Below, in pieces: positions 50,201-61,189 of a DNA stretch of 64,000 bases (position 1 is its first letter; each line of letters starts with the position of its first letter). The DNA comes from Rallus limicola. Lineage: Eukaryota > Chordata > Aves > Gruiformes > Rallidae. Location of the stretch: assembly GCA_022605955.1 (NCBI GenBank), contig JAKCOZ010000011.1, positions 8,871,990 to 8,935,989 on the forward strand, in the 5' to 3' direction. The translations under genes were made by a program, and so were the position numbers. A model generated the notes under the pieces. It was not told the origin of the DNA. It saw nothing but the letters and a program-made list of their open reading frames with translations, and searched no databases.

Positions 50201-51510
50201 GTTGTTTAACTTGACATGATGAAGACTCAAAAAACCAGGGTATTACACATTATACACAGAATGGATTATTACATTCGAGCAATTTAGTTTGTTTCTAATA
50301 TTATCTTCTACAGTGAACTCATAATTTGAAGAACTATCCTAAAAAGAACACTCAGAGCCTAACTTGGGTGCCTAGTGCCATTTGCAATGCCCTAGTTTTA
50401 ATGAGTCTTAACAACATCAAGTAGATATAAGACCTAGAGAAACACTACCCAGCTGGCAGCTGGAGTCCAGACAGGATACCCTAGAAATTCTCAAATTATT
50501 TTTAAATGCCCACTTATGGACAACTGAAGTCAAGAAGTGAGAAAATTCAGGTTCAGAACATGAGTCAGACTACTACCTATAAGGATTGGAAAAGGCAAAG
50601 GAAAAAATAGACATGGCAATTTAAAACTGACTTTCCTTTTAGCTTATGAAATTTGTCCAATCTATCCACAGAAGAAGAGATTCTCAAAAGAGTCAGTAAG
50701 TGCATCAGTATGTGCAAATGCAGCCAGGAGTAGTTCACGTTACTTAGTGATGATAAAAGTCAGGCACTAAGATGGATCTGCCAAAAGTAAGCATCCAGAA
50801 AAGACTAAGAAGAAGTTAAGCTATACTACTTCCTCTTAGGTTTTACAGATCTGGTGTGCTGGACTTGTCTTACTGCCAAGCACCTACTCAGCTTCTTTCT
50901 TAGCCCCCATCCTGAGTACTTGCTCAGTGTTGAGGCTTTCTTTCCCTCTGGTGTTTGATGGTCTTAACCATGTTTTCACAGAGGTGACACAGACTTCACG
51001 ATGGGCCATCCTTCACAACCTTGCCAGAGAAAGCTAGTACAACAGAACATGAAATAAAAATTTCATCTTGGTGGGTCTTAGTTACTTTTGCTGTCCCTGT
51101 CTTTCTCAAATTTCCTCTTGGCCCTCACACATTTCCAGTTTCAACTGTTATGCTGTTGGGCTCCTGATTCTTCACAACAGCTGGGCACAAGGCAATCTTC
51201 TCTCTGCTGCGCAGCCGCAGCCTTTCAGTGGTGCAGAACCCTTGTATGCTGCAAATAAACAAATGAAAACAAGCTCTGTCATCAATTCATTGTGGTTTTC
51301 TGGGGCAAATATGTCTACAGAAGAAGGAATCCAACAAATCATAATATTTTGTAACTCTTTGAAGAAAATGGATTCTAACTTCTTTTACAGCCCGAGTCAG
51401 GAATATTATCTTTTGAAGGTCTGGAGTATTAGAATCCCTTTACTGAATCCTCCCTGTTCCCCATGTGTTGTATTGATGGTCATGATGTTATCAACACTTT
51501 CATGATACCA
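47231..51510. other. Long unassigned stretch between LTRs
   Basis: No gene or repeat family recognised. An A15 run lies at 48550-48564. The stretch 50340-50400 (CTAACTTGGGTGCCTAGTGC) may be an old repeat, not identified. Confidence 0.42.
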
Positions 51511-51626
51511 TGTGCTGGGTTTCTGTGGCAAGGGTTAGATAAAGGCTAGGATGCAGGGGTGGCCTCTGTGAGAGGAGACCAGAGGCTGTACCCATGTTGG
51601 ACAGAGCCAATTCCAGCAATCCCCAG
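51511..51626 (-). mobile_element. ERV LTR 3' end fragment
   Basis: The plus strand reads TGTGCTGGGTTTCTGTGGCA, then GATGCAGGGGTGGCCTCTGT, GAGAGGAGACCAGAGGCTGT and GTTGGACAGAGCCAATTCCA. This is the reverse complement of the 3' end of the LTR family that also makes up the outer LTR at 52962-54432. Only about 115 bp can be followed; the rest is missing or unrecognisable, and no target duplication could be defined. Confidence 0.75.
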
Positions 51627-52956
51627 AACAAACCCATTGCTGTCCAAAGCAAAGCTTTGTAAATAATTCCTGCCTATTCCTGTTCATAATATATCCACGA
51701 AACAGGTGAAGCTTCAGTAGTGTCATAGCAGAATCAGAGCCATTTTCATTGGTAAAAATGTGTTTCAAAATAAATAAGAACCAATAACACTATGAAAAGT
51801 TTATTGAAACTGCCTTCCTTAAGAAAGGGCGGTGAGGTTTAGGCATTAGATCACTCAGAGCTGATACTGGCAGTGTCATGGAGGATGCAGAACCAGCTAC
51901 AAAGAAATATTGAAAGAGGAGAAATGCAGTAAAAGATCACAAAAGGAGATTCAAACAGAGACACTACTGTGAGTCCTTTTCGGTAGTACAATGCAAAATA
52001 CAAAATCAAGAAAAAAGAAATTAGGCTGGGTGGCAGAAAAGTCTATGGAAATGGAAACTATGAAAAAATGAAATAGTTCCCTACTGGGAGAGATGGAAGC
52101 TCCTACACAAAGTAGTAGAAAGAACTGGTAATTCATCTAAAATTGGCAGGCAACTAGGCTGGATGAAGTGATTTCTTTGCAGTAGGCATGGTCATGCCCA
52201 CATACCTCCTCTCAGTTAAGGCAACCTCCAAGTTACTTTATCTGACAGGTTTTGGTTCCAAGGTGGTGCTTGCTGAATTGGAATTAAAAGAAAAAACCTT
52301 ATGAATCTCTTCATCCCATCTGGGTAAATTCAAAACACAGGTTTATCCCATTCTTTCAGTTTTATGTTTCTCACATACTTTCCATATAAAAACAGTAATA
52401 ATAAAAAAGAGCTGATATATTAAGTGCAACGAAGTGCAAGCATATCTAAAAGCTATTACAGGTAAAGTAAGAACACCCATATCATGTTCCTCACCCAAGC
52501 AATAATATCAAGTGTTTCTGAGTCTCTTTTGGGATTTCACACTCTGAAAATAAAATGCATACAGTTTATTCCTGTGGAAGAGACTTTCTGTTATGAGGCC
52601 TCGAACTACCATGTTAGTTACCATAAACTGAACTCTGAAGCTGCCTTACCTTTTTCATTTATGTTCTCAAATGAGTTCATTCCATACATCCCCAGAGCAT
52701 GTGAATCCCAGTCTCTCTTACCCAAATCCCCATCTAAGACCTGCTTTACTGCCTCACTGAGTGGCATGAAACTCCCCCTTCCACTGGAGCTGCTCTTGGC
52801 TGCCTTGCTTTCAGTGTCTTTATCTCATGACATTGCAACATGATACAGAAAGACTATTTGTTTATCTTGCATCAGCTGTTTCAGAGTATACAGGGAATAA
52901 AGTCTCTGTGTCAGAGAACTTTTCAAGTACAATGTCTTTTCTGCAAAATTTCCTGA
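51627..52956. other. Non-coding stretch, nothing recognised
   Basis: No gene called. The 119-codon frame at 52484-52843 has no features that I recognise. Confidence 0.45.
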
Positions 52957-52961
52957 ACTAT
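52957..52961. repeat. Target-site duplication ACTAT (left)
   Basis: Identical to 54433-54437, defining the outer LTR. Confidence 0.85.
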
Positions 52962-53164
52962 TGTGGTGGTTTAACCCTGACTGGAGGTTTCTTGTATCTT
53001 CTCTGGTGGCAAAAAGCATCCTCTTGTGATTTATTTTCTCCTAAATGTGACACACAGATGTGCTATCACCATCGCTGATGGGCGCGGCCTTGGTCAGCGG
53101 TGGGTCCAGCCTTGAGCCCAGCAGGTGTTTACTCTGTTTGGCCCAGGGAAAGTTTGTAGATGCT

Positions 53165-54359
53165 TGTGGTGGTTGAGCCCTGGCTAAAGGCCAGACGCCC
53201 TCCAAAATCAGTCTATTATTCCCCTTCTTAGTTGGACAGGGGAGAAATAATATAATTGGGCTGCTGAAGAGACAAACTCGTTAATGATGTGGGCAAAACA
53301 GACTCAAGACAGAGTGCTGAAGAGAAAGTTATCTATTTATTACACTGCGCTAAAGAGAAACCTTGAAAAAAACAGAATCAGGAGTGTAACAACAATCTTA
53401 AAGCAAATGCAACCAGGCAAACACTTTTCCCCCCCCCACTCCCTCCTTAGCAGGCTTTAGTTAGAAGTTTGCTCCCTTCTTCCCTCCCGGTCACAGCCCA
53501 GGGCGGGCAGGGACTGGGGAAATGGGGGTCTCGGTAACACCTTCCCCCCATCCCTCCATTCTAAAGCAGACTTCCCTTTAGCCATGATTTTGCTCCCTTC
53601 TTCCCCTCTCCTGCTTGCAGCACAGGATGGGGGGCAGGGACTAGGAGATGGGTGCTTTGTTCAGTCCTTTGCAAGTTGGTTTCCTTCTCGGCCAGGATGG
53701 GGGCATCGATTCCACACAACCTCCCCCTGCTGCACCCTAGGATCTCACCCACAAGAGCCAGTCCTCCACGAACTTTCTCCAAGGCAAATCTCTTCCTGCC
53801 GGGCTTCATCTCTGCTATGGCTGGCAGCAATAAATCGCAGTGTCTCTCAGTCCCAGTCCTCCATGGGGCTATGATGCCTCCTTCAGCAAACCTGTTTGGC
53901 TCATCTCTGTAGGTCGCTTGTGCTGCTAGGGGCTCATCCCAACGTAAATCACGGCATCTTCTCTATGTCTCTACTGGCTCCATCCAGCGTGGAGCCTCTC
54001 CAAGGGTTGCAGGTGGGGTCTATGCCTCCTCCATGGGTCCTCTCCTCCGGCTACTCCACGTGCTTCTGCACGGGCTGCAGGGGCAATCTCTGGCTCGGGG
54101 TACCTGGGTGCCTCCTCCCCCAGCCTTCCTGGCCTTTTGTGTCTGTCAACTGCTTACATTTATATGCAAATATATATCCCAATGCCCTTAACGGGCCAAA
54201 CTTTGTGGTCTTCCTGGCACTCCGTGTTCTGGTTGGAGTCTTTCTCTCCTATATCTGATTCTCAGAGGCACTGCAGAAGATTCTAGCTGCCATTTTCTGC
54301 AGCCCCTGGCCCTCTCTCTCTCTCTCTCTCTCAGTAGCCAACTATGCAAAACTGTGACA
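53165..54359 (+). mobile_element. Solo ERV LTR, 1.19-kb family, copy 2, nested
   Basis: Starts TGTGGTGGTTGAGCCCTGGC and ends ATGCAAAACTGTGACA, with TG...CA ends. It is the inverted homologue of 45739-46925 and has the same internal 115-bp repeat, AATAAA (53829-53834) and ATGCAAAT octamer (54164-54171). The flanking 5-mers ATGCT (53160-53164) and CTGCT (54360-54364) match in four of five positions, a slightly decayed target duplication inside the outer LTR. Differences from copy 1 include an 11-bp insertion near 53810, a missing 14-15-bp segment near 54268, and a longer CT run at 54312-54332. Frames at 53561-53912 and 53896-54258 are not called as genes. Confidence 0.9.
54312..54332. repeat. 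(CT)10 microsatellite inside LTR copy 2
   Basis: About ten CT units where copy 1 has only a short GAGAGAGA at the matching place (near 45766-45773), so it expanded after the copies separated or contracted in copy 1. Confidence 0.92.
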
Positions 54360-54432
54360 CTGCTTCTTGAAGAAAGCCACTCCTGAGCACCCCTGCCCCT
54401 TCACCAGAACCCTGCCACACAAAACCACACCA

Positions 54433-54437
54433 ACTAT
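54433..54437. repeat. Target-site duplication ACTAT (right)
   Basis: Identical to 52957-52961. Confidence 0.85.
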
Positions 54438-55989
54438 GAAACTCTGTCTTGTGTAACAGTAACTCGAGCACTGTTGATCAAGAAATCTGGAAGATTCCTT
54501 CCAGATTTTCAAGCACACCCTTAGATTTTTGTTGTCCACATTGAGGTGACTGGGCAGCCTTTCAAATTTCATATCCAAAATACTTGCAAACCCAAACTGG
54601 AGTGAAGTAATGCACTTTTAGGCATACTCCAGAGACTGCGAGGGTCTTGCAGGTGTGACCCCTGAAACATCCACCTACTGCTCATTTATGCCTTGATGCA
54701 GCTGTCTGTATGCACCACCAATGTACAGTATAAACATGCTCCATTTGCAGTACAGTACTTGAATTCTTGGCCTGCTTGGCATTTGCTATCATTATGCTTT
54801 GCCACAGCTGTCAGATTAGTCAGTTTGGGAGGGTTTTTTTTCTGGTTTTATCCGAGTTGGCTTTATTCCCAGATTCCAGATAAAAGCGATAGCATTTTGC
54901 TTGACCATCCCATTCCAAGCGTTAAACACTGTGACTTCAGGCTTGGATGCTCTAATGGTGTGCTAAAACTGTCCAATTTTCCCTGCCTGCCCTCCCCTCT
55001 GCCCACACATGTATGCACATAGCAAAGCCACTGCTATATGTTGGTGGGGTGAAGCCAGTGTGTAGAGGATCTGACCAAAGGCAGATTTAGCAGCTAGAGC
55101 TTGGAAGCTGCAGGCTAATCAGTGGGGTTAAAATAAACACAATGTAGAAAACCAGAATTTGGCTACTGATATAATTTGATTACAAGAGGGGTTTAATTTT
55201 TTTTTTAAGATCTTCCCTTAAGCAATAGTGAAGCACTGACCTTAAACATTTTTGTGATGAGAAATTACAGAACAAATTACTGACACTCAAATGAAACAAA
55301 AACTCCATCTTCTGGGAAGTTTCATCAACAGTATGACTTTTGACAGTGAAAGTGCTTGCAATAATTGGTATTTTATTTAGCTGTCTGTTTGTGTAGTACA
55401 GTAAATATTGTGTAGGATTATTAAAAACAAGATAAATCTATTGGTCAGTTCATAATGCGGAGCTGTTCTGCACCTCATGTTGAAATGTGAAACTGCATGT
55501 CTCAGGGTTTATATTGTTTTAACTTTCATTCTGTTGATGCCACCTATGGTCAGCTATCTAAATGGTCCAGTTTAGAAAATATCTTTCTGCTTTACTCACT
55601 TTAGTTGTTAAAATTTAAGTTATTCCCCTAGTCTCCTGGCTCCAAAATTACAGGTTTTCACCATGCAGGTCTTTGATATGAGCAGCTAAAACTGTAATGT
55701 TGGAGGGCTGCTTCCTCTCACCTCAATAGTGAGAGATCATTTGAATGAGATTTTAGCTTTAGCTTTTTCTTAAGTTAGGAACTTTGTATCTCTAAGTATC
55801 TATACCTGCGAGGGAAGTGGAGGTGCCCAGTACAGGAACCATTATCTGCAAGATGTTTCTTCCCTGTCATTTTGTCACATGAAACATGAGAAAGAAGGTT
55901 GTGACTGGCTTTGGGCTTCCAATGAAAGAGGTATCAGCAAATAAGAAAATGAAGAGTCATTAAGATGGTGAGGAGGCTGTGGAATATCA
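54438..55989. other. Non-coding stretch, nothing recognised
   Basis: No gene or repeat family seen. The 109-codon frame at 54693-55022 has no recognisable features. Confidence 0.45.
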
Positions 55990-56390
55990 CAGGTAAAACG
56001 AGGCTGATTAAGTTGGTTTGCTTAACCAGGAGAAAACTAAAGGGGGTGATGGCGATCCAATAGCTGTCTTCCACAACCTGAAGAGAAGATGGTGTCAGGC
56101 TCTTTTTCAGAAGAGTGCAGTTAAAGGGCAAGCAGCAAAGGTTGAAAGATGCAACCACAAGATATTTTGATTTATAGAGAATAACATTTACATAAGGGCA
56201 AGCAAATATTGGAGGAAGATACCCAGAGATGCTGTGAAATCTCCGCCCTCAGAGTTGTTCGATATTCACCTGGTCAAAGTGCTCTTCTACCTACTCTAAT
56301 TTTATCCTACTTTATGCTGAGGGTTGGATCACAAGATCCCAGGCATCCTTTCCAAATCAGATTATTCTACAAGTCTATAATTCTGTCAAA
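55990..56390 (+). mobile_element. Old CR1 LINE 3' part
   Basis: Diverged sense CR1: GGTTTGCTTAACCAGGAGAA, 'CAATAGCTGTCTTCCACAAC' with CTGAAGAGAAGATG, then 'CCCAGAGATGCTGTGAAATC' with TCCGCCCTCAGAG (the usual 'GGTGGAGTCACCATCCCTGGAG' place), 'GGGTTGGATCACAAGATCCC' and 'CTTTCCAAATCAGATTATTC', ending in TATAATTCTGTC. The minus-strand frame at 55934-56158 is a shadow. Confidence 0.8.
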
Positions 56391-59114
56391 ATTATCTACA
56401 GTGCAACAGGAGTCAAAATATCAGTGGAAGGTCCTTTAATCCAGAAAGGCAATGAGCACATTAGCATTTCGTGCTTGTTTTCCTTTTCTTTGGAATTCCC
56501 CAGAGCACTGTCATTTGCTACTTGTCACATTAGAACAAAACAGTGCATCTTTTGGCACATGTAACATTTTATAAACAAAGGAACTAAGTTGTTTGGATTC
56601 AGCGGAAAGCCAGAGGGACACTAACCAACCATTCAAAACAGTTAGAGGAGTGAAACTTCTGAAAGAGCTTCTTAATTTCAGCTCAATTACCTATTTCAGC
56701 GAACATTATGAAAACAAACGATTTCAGAAAATCCAAAAGGTAATTGGAACATTCTTTTGCAAATTCTGGCCACTGTAATGTGAATATATTCTTCTCTGAA
56801 GCTCCTGGCATCCATGACAACCTCAGTATTTGTCACTTTGACTCCTTTTAATTTCAGATATAAATATCTTTTTCTTTACTTCCATGCAGCTACTGGGAAT
56901 GCATTGTCTATGTGAAGAGTGAAAAGGTACCACATAATGTAAGAAAATTAAAATCCCCTTATCTTATAGACAAATACATAAATCAGGCACATCTTCATGA
57001 GCTGGATTCTGGGTTGCAAGACTTTAGTACAAGGTCAGGTTCTTAAATCAATGGCTTTATTCCACTTTAAAAGAAGAACAATATATGAAAAAAAAAATGC
57101 AAGGCAAATAAAGAGACCACATGCTAGTATGGAAATGCAGAGACAGAATAATGTCTCTGTGGTTTTATTTAACACAGCTTAGAATTACCAGCAGCCTACT
57201 GCTCTACATTTGCACCATGCCACTCTTACATCTAACCTTTTTTCTTCTTATTTTTCCAAATTGATGGCAAACTTTGCAGTTTGACTATTCTTTCTTGATG
57301 ACCCAGTAAGTAGTGGTCAGGCATCTGAACATTGGCTTCTGTATATGCACCTCTTGTTACCAAAATGATGCAGTCAAGATGTGTTGCAGTTGATGTGGCA
57401 CAAAGTCCCTCCTCACACCAGCAGACCACAGCTACCTTACTCCTAACCATCCCATTTAGTTCAGTAAATTTTCTCTCACACTCAACCTTGGGCTATTTTC
57501 TTCATTGTTTTAGGCCAAAGGAATTTACCTAGTCTGCAGGCTTATCCTTACGCTTTCTTTCTGGAAAGTAATTTTTTTCCCCTTGTCTTATGGCTGTGAG
57601 AGCTACCATTGTGTTTTCTCTTCTGTAATGTTTTTTTTTTAAATGCCAGTGTTACTTTGTTCTAACACTGTCTTCACCCTCCTTCCCAGTGTTATTGGGC
57701 CAGCTAAGTGGGAGAGCTGGAAAGGGATGTGTAGGAGCGAATTATTTATCACTTTTTTTCCTCAGACTGGCTTAAATGATCAGGGTTAAAATTTAAGGTT
57801 TTATATATACACGAGGTTTTAAAAATTCCACTGGGAATTTTAAAGAAGCCCACAGAGGTTTAGTTGAATCTTAAGACTAATGTTATATATATATGTTTTA
57901 ACTGATTTGTTTGTTTGGGACTTGACTTATTTTACTGAGAGAGACAAAGGAGGAAAAGGATGATAGAGGGAAAATATTATTTTTTTAGGTAGTTGAAATT
58001 AATTTATGTGTATATGTAGCTAAGCAGACAAACATATTATGTCTACACCCATCCACAGACACAGACAAGTTAGTCTGTATTTTAATGTAACACAATAAAG
58101 GTTTCTGAGAGACTAATTTGGACTGTTTGCTTGTTTATGTTCATTGTGTTTTCAAAAAGCTAAAATCCTAATCCCAGACAAGAACTGTCCTTGAAACATG
58201 GCAGTTGTAATATGCTAGTACAGAATATAATGCCTGTGCTGCTACTGTATGGCTGCCATAGCAAGAAAGAGTCTTTTACAATTGAGTTCATTAAATTACT
58301 CTTTTCTGCAAGTTCAGATTTTGTGATATTAGAGTCCAAACCTGAACTGTTCGGTCTAAACCCTTCCTTTTCTTTGTGTGTGCAAAAAGCAATTTTAATG
58401 CTAAATTTGCTTTTGATATGGTCCAAGAGCAATGCAGAATGGATGGAGTCTAATAAAATAACACAGAGTTAAAGGCAAGCCTGAATTCTTAGCTTCACTA
58501 TCATTTTACCTGGATTTGATAAACGACATTGCCTGCATGGTAGACAGTAAGAGTTGTCATATTTTTCTAAGTTCTTGTCTAGTAGAAAAGTTAATGTATT
58601 TTTTTTCTCTGAATTTCTCAGTGTAGTAATTGCTATGTATTTTTTAATTTAATTAAATTTTATTCTTCTAGATGAGAACCTTTAAGTTGTTCTGTCAGGA
58701 TGTCCTTTGATGCCAGGTGCATGTCAAATTTGTGGACACACACTTGAGTTAGAGACTCTATTCATACTTTGCACATTAACAAATGAATCATCTAGAAACC
58801 ATATTATCAAATTTTCTTTGACAGCCCCAAATTCATTTATTTGACATTAGCCTTTTTTTTTTTTTTTCCCTAAAAGGCATGCATGAATTTTTCCTTTAAT
58901 CTCCCCATTTACTATGAAAGGATGTAAAGAATTCAAACTTGCTGACTTCTCATTAAATTTTTTTCTGTCTCTAACTTCTTGGTAGAGATTTTGCAAAAAG
59001 TGTTTTAGCTCTGTATCAATATTTGGATTCTGGGATTTTTTAGTTTTGGATACTCCTAAAGATTAAACATTCAAGTTCAAAGGTATAAATAGCATCATGC
59101 TGTGTTGTAAGATT
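56391..59114. other. Unassigned stretch with one exon-like segment
   Basis: Between 56603 and 56739 a 137-bp open stretch is bounded by GATTCAG and AAG/GTAATT, listed in the findings as a weak exon candidate. Otherwise there are only T runs (57631-57640; 58853-58867, T15) and short frames. Confidence 0.42.
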
Positions 59115-59173
59115 CTTTTTCTTTCTTTTTTTCTTTCTTTTTTTTTCTTTTTTTTTTTTTCTTTTTTTTTTTC
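59115..59173. repeat. Polypyrimidine (CTTT/T)n tract
   Basis: About 59 bases of T with scattered C. Purine/pyrimidine asymmetry is complete on each strand. It lies about 30 bp to the left of the LTR remnant at 59205. Confidence 0.95.
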
Positions 59174-59204
59174 TAAACAAAGTTTCTATAGAGACATGAA
59201 TTTA

Positions 59205-59724
59205 ACTTTGGTTTGGGTTTGAGGAAACCGTGATGACTACCCTTTTAAAGAAAATGGGGAAGATGAGCTCTAACTGAACAGAGCATTGAGGTCTTTCCAG
59301 TTTCTCATGCTGCTCTACCAATGATTATGTTAGGGGTGCACAAGAAGCTGGGAGGAGATGCAGCCAACACACCCTTACTGACCAAAGGAATATTCCATAC
59401 TACATGATGTCATGCTCAGCAATGAAAGCTGGGGGAAGAAGGAGAAAGGGGGGGATGACATTTGGAGTTAGGGAGTAGCATATGTTAAGCATGATGGAGC
59501 CCTGCTTTCCTGAAAATGGCAAAATATCTGTCTGCCCATGGGACGTGGTGAATGAATTCCTGGTTTTGCTTTGCTTGTATGAACTGCTTTGGTTTTCCCT
59601 ATGGGTCTTTATTTTGACCCATAATTTTTCCTACCTTTTCTGTTCTGATCCTCTCTACCATCCCACTGGGCAGGAATAACCAAGTGGCTGTGGGTGGCTT
59701 AGCTGCCTGCTGTCGATAACAACA
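59205..59724 (+). mobile_element. Solo ERV LTR, ERVL-like, decayed
   Basis: Same family as 954-1536, as shown by the shared GGTGCACAAGAAGCTGGGAG-type block (here AGGGGTGCACAAGAAGCTGG at 59332), then GACCAAAGGAATATTCCATA, ATGATGTCATGCTCAGCAAT, 'GATGGAGCCCTGCTTTCCTG', 'GACGTGGTGAATGAATTCCT', and a 3' end with CCATCCCACTGGGCAGG and TAACAACA (ends 59724). The first 80 bp or so are hard to align, and the canonical TG start is lost. No target duplication was found. The frames at 59482-59679 (plus) and 59699-60100 (minus) are not genes. Confidence 0.85.
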
Positions 59725-61189
59725 GGAAAAAAAATCCAGTCATCAGGGATGGAAGTGGAGTGAAATGTTCAAGATAAGTGTAGCTGCTTCTGTTGAAGAC
59801 ACTTCTCAGAAAGCTTTGCCCAAAGACACAGAAATAAGGATTCTCTGTGCTTTCTAAAAAATGTAGAACTTGCCCATATGAGTGGAAGATGGAGGAAAGA
59901 CCAGAATTATATGCCTTAAGGTTTGATTTTCTGTCTGTAAGGATGGGAGGATTGTCCTTGTCTTTCCTCTCTCCTGCCTTCTTGTACAATTGGGCTTCCA
60001 TTTTCTTTTCCAAACAATTCAGTGGCCAGAGTTTAACACAGCAGGATGTGTTGAACCTTCTGCACAGTCTTCTCAGTGGAGGCCACATTCTGAGAGCCAA
60101 GTTGATTACTAGACTTGCTTTTAAGAATTAATTTTGTCTCATATAAGTCTGAAACCAATCATTTCAGGGTTTGGGTGGGTTTTTTTTTCCCATTCTTCTC
60201 TAATATTTTGTGATCTGCTTCCTCCAACTTGCTGGAAATACTTCAGTGTGAGGACTTGGACAAGGCCTTTCATCTCTTCTGTGCTCTCCCTGTTTTTCAG
60301 GATTAGAACCTTTTGTTCTTGAGGTTTTGAATCCGACTTGGGGTTCTCTGTAGCATATGTTTTATAAAAGGCATGAATAGATATCAAGTCGTGGATATAG
60401 CTCTTGCTTTCTGTCAGGACAGCAACAGTACAGGAAATGGATCACCGAAGTAGTCAGTGTGGTCCCTCTTTTCTCTGGAAGAGCAACTAATTGCTGAACT
60501 CAAATAAAAAGTGTAGTAATAGAAATGAGGTCAGTGATTAAAAAAAAAAAGAGGGCTGGTAAGAAGAGAATTCAGGTAGTGAATCTAGAACCATTTCTTG
60601 CATATAACCCGATACATTAAGACTCTGTTCCCACCAATGCCCTGCAGAAGTACAAATAGCTAAGATAAGAGTAATTGTAACCTGCTGGGGGAAAACTGAG
60701 TTTGAGATATATGAGTGTCCCTTGGTAGCTGCAATTATATCTACACAATACTTCAGCTGTGGGTAGAGCCACCTGACACCACTGTTTCTACAGGGTATAA
60801 ATTCTTTAATTGCATACATGACTAGAAGTGTGAATTAACCTGCAAAAGTGTGAGAGAGTTTGAGAGTGTAACAGGAAAACTTGCACACATCACACATTTT
60901 TTGCTCAGAAACTGGATCCTTTTCCTTCAACAAACCAGTCTGCTATTCTCATTTCACATGGGACTGCTCTTCTGAGTATGTTGAAGAAAATTTGTTTTGT
61001 GCTTAATTGCTCGTTTTTCTGGGTTTTTTTTTTCCCCCAACATTTTAGCCAAGAAATACTGCCTGCATTTCTTCTTGTGAAAGCTACTTCCCCTCCACAT
61101 GTTTAACATAAAGTTTAGTATTATAAAGAAATTAATTACTATTCTAATCAGTTTGCTGGTATCTATCTGATCCCTTCGGAGTCATATAC
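59725..61189. other. Non-coding stretch, nothing recognised
   Basis: No gene or repeat family recognised. Confidence 0.45.

Larger units (their letters stand above)
52962..54432 (+). mobile_element. Shortened ERV LTR, split by a second LTR
   Basis: The outer LTR starts TGTGGTGGTTTAACCCTGAC at 52962 and ends CTGCCACACAAAACCACACC A at 54432. The 5-mers on both sides are identical (ACTAT at 52957-52961 and 54433-54437), a perfect target duplication. The outer parts are 52962-53164 (with 'CACCATCGCTGATGGGCGCG' and 'GCCTTGGTCAGCGGTGGGTC') and 54360-54432 (with GAAAGCCACTCCTGAGCACC). Without the insert it is about 276 bp, much shorter than I remember for this family, so its middle was probably deleted. 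The insert is the LTR at 53165-54359. Confidence 0.85.

Noticed and set aside
45739..54359. The LTR pair as the two ends of one provirus
   Set aside because: They are inverted relative to each other, have different target duplications, and the interval holds no recognisable gag, pol or env sequence.
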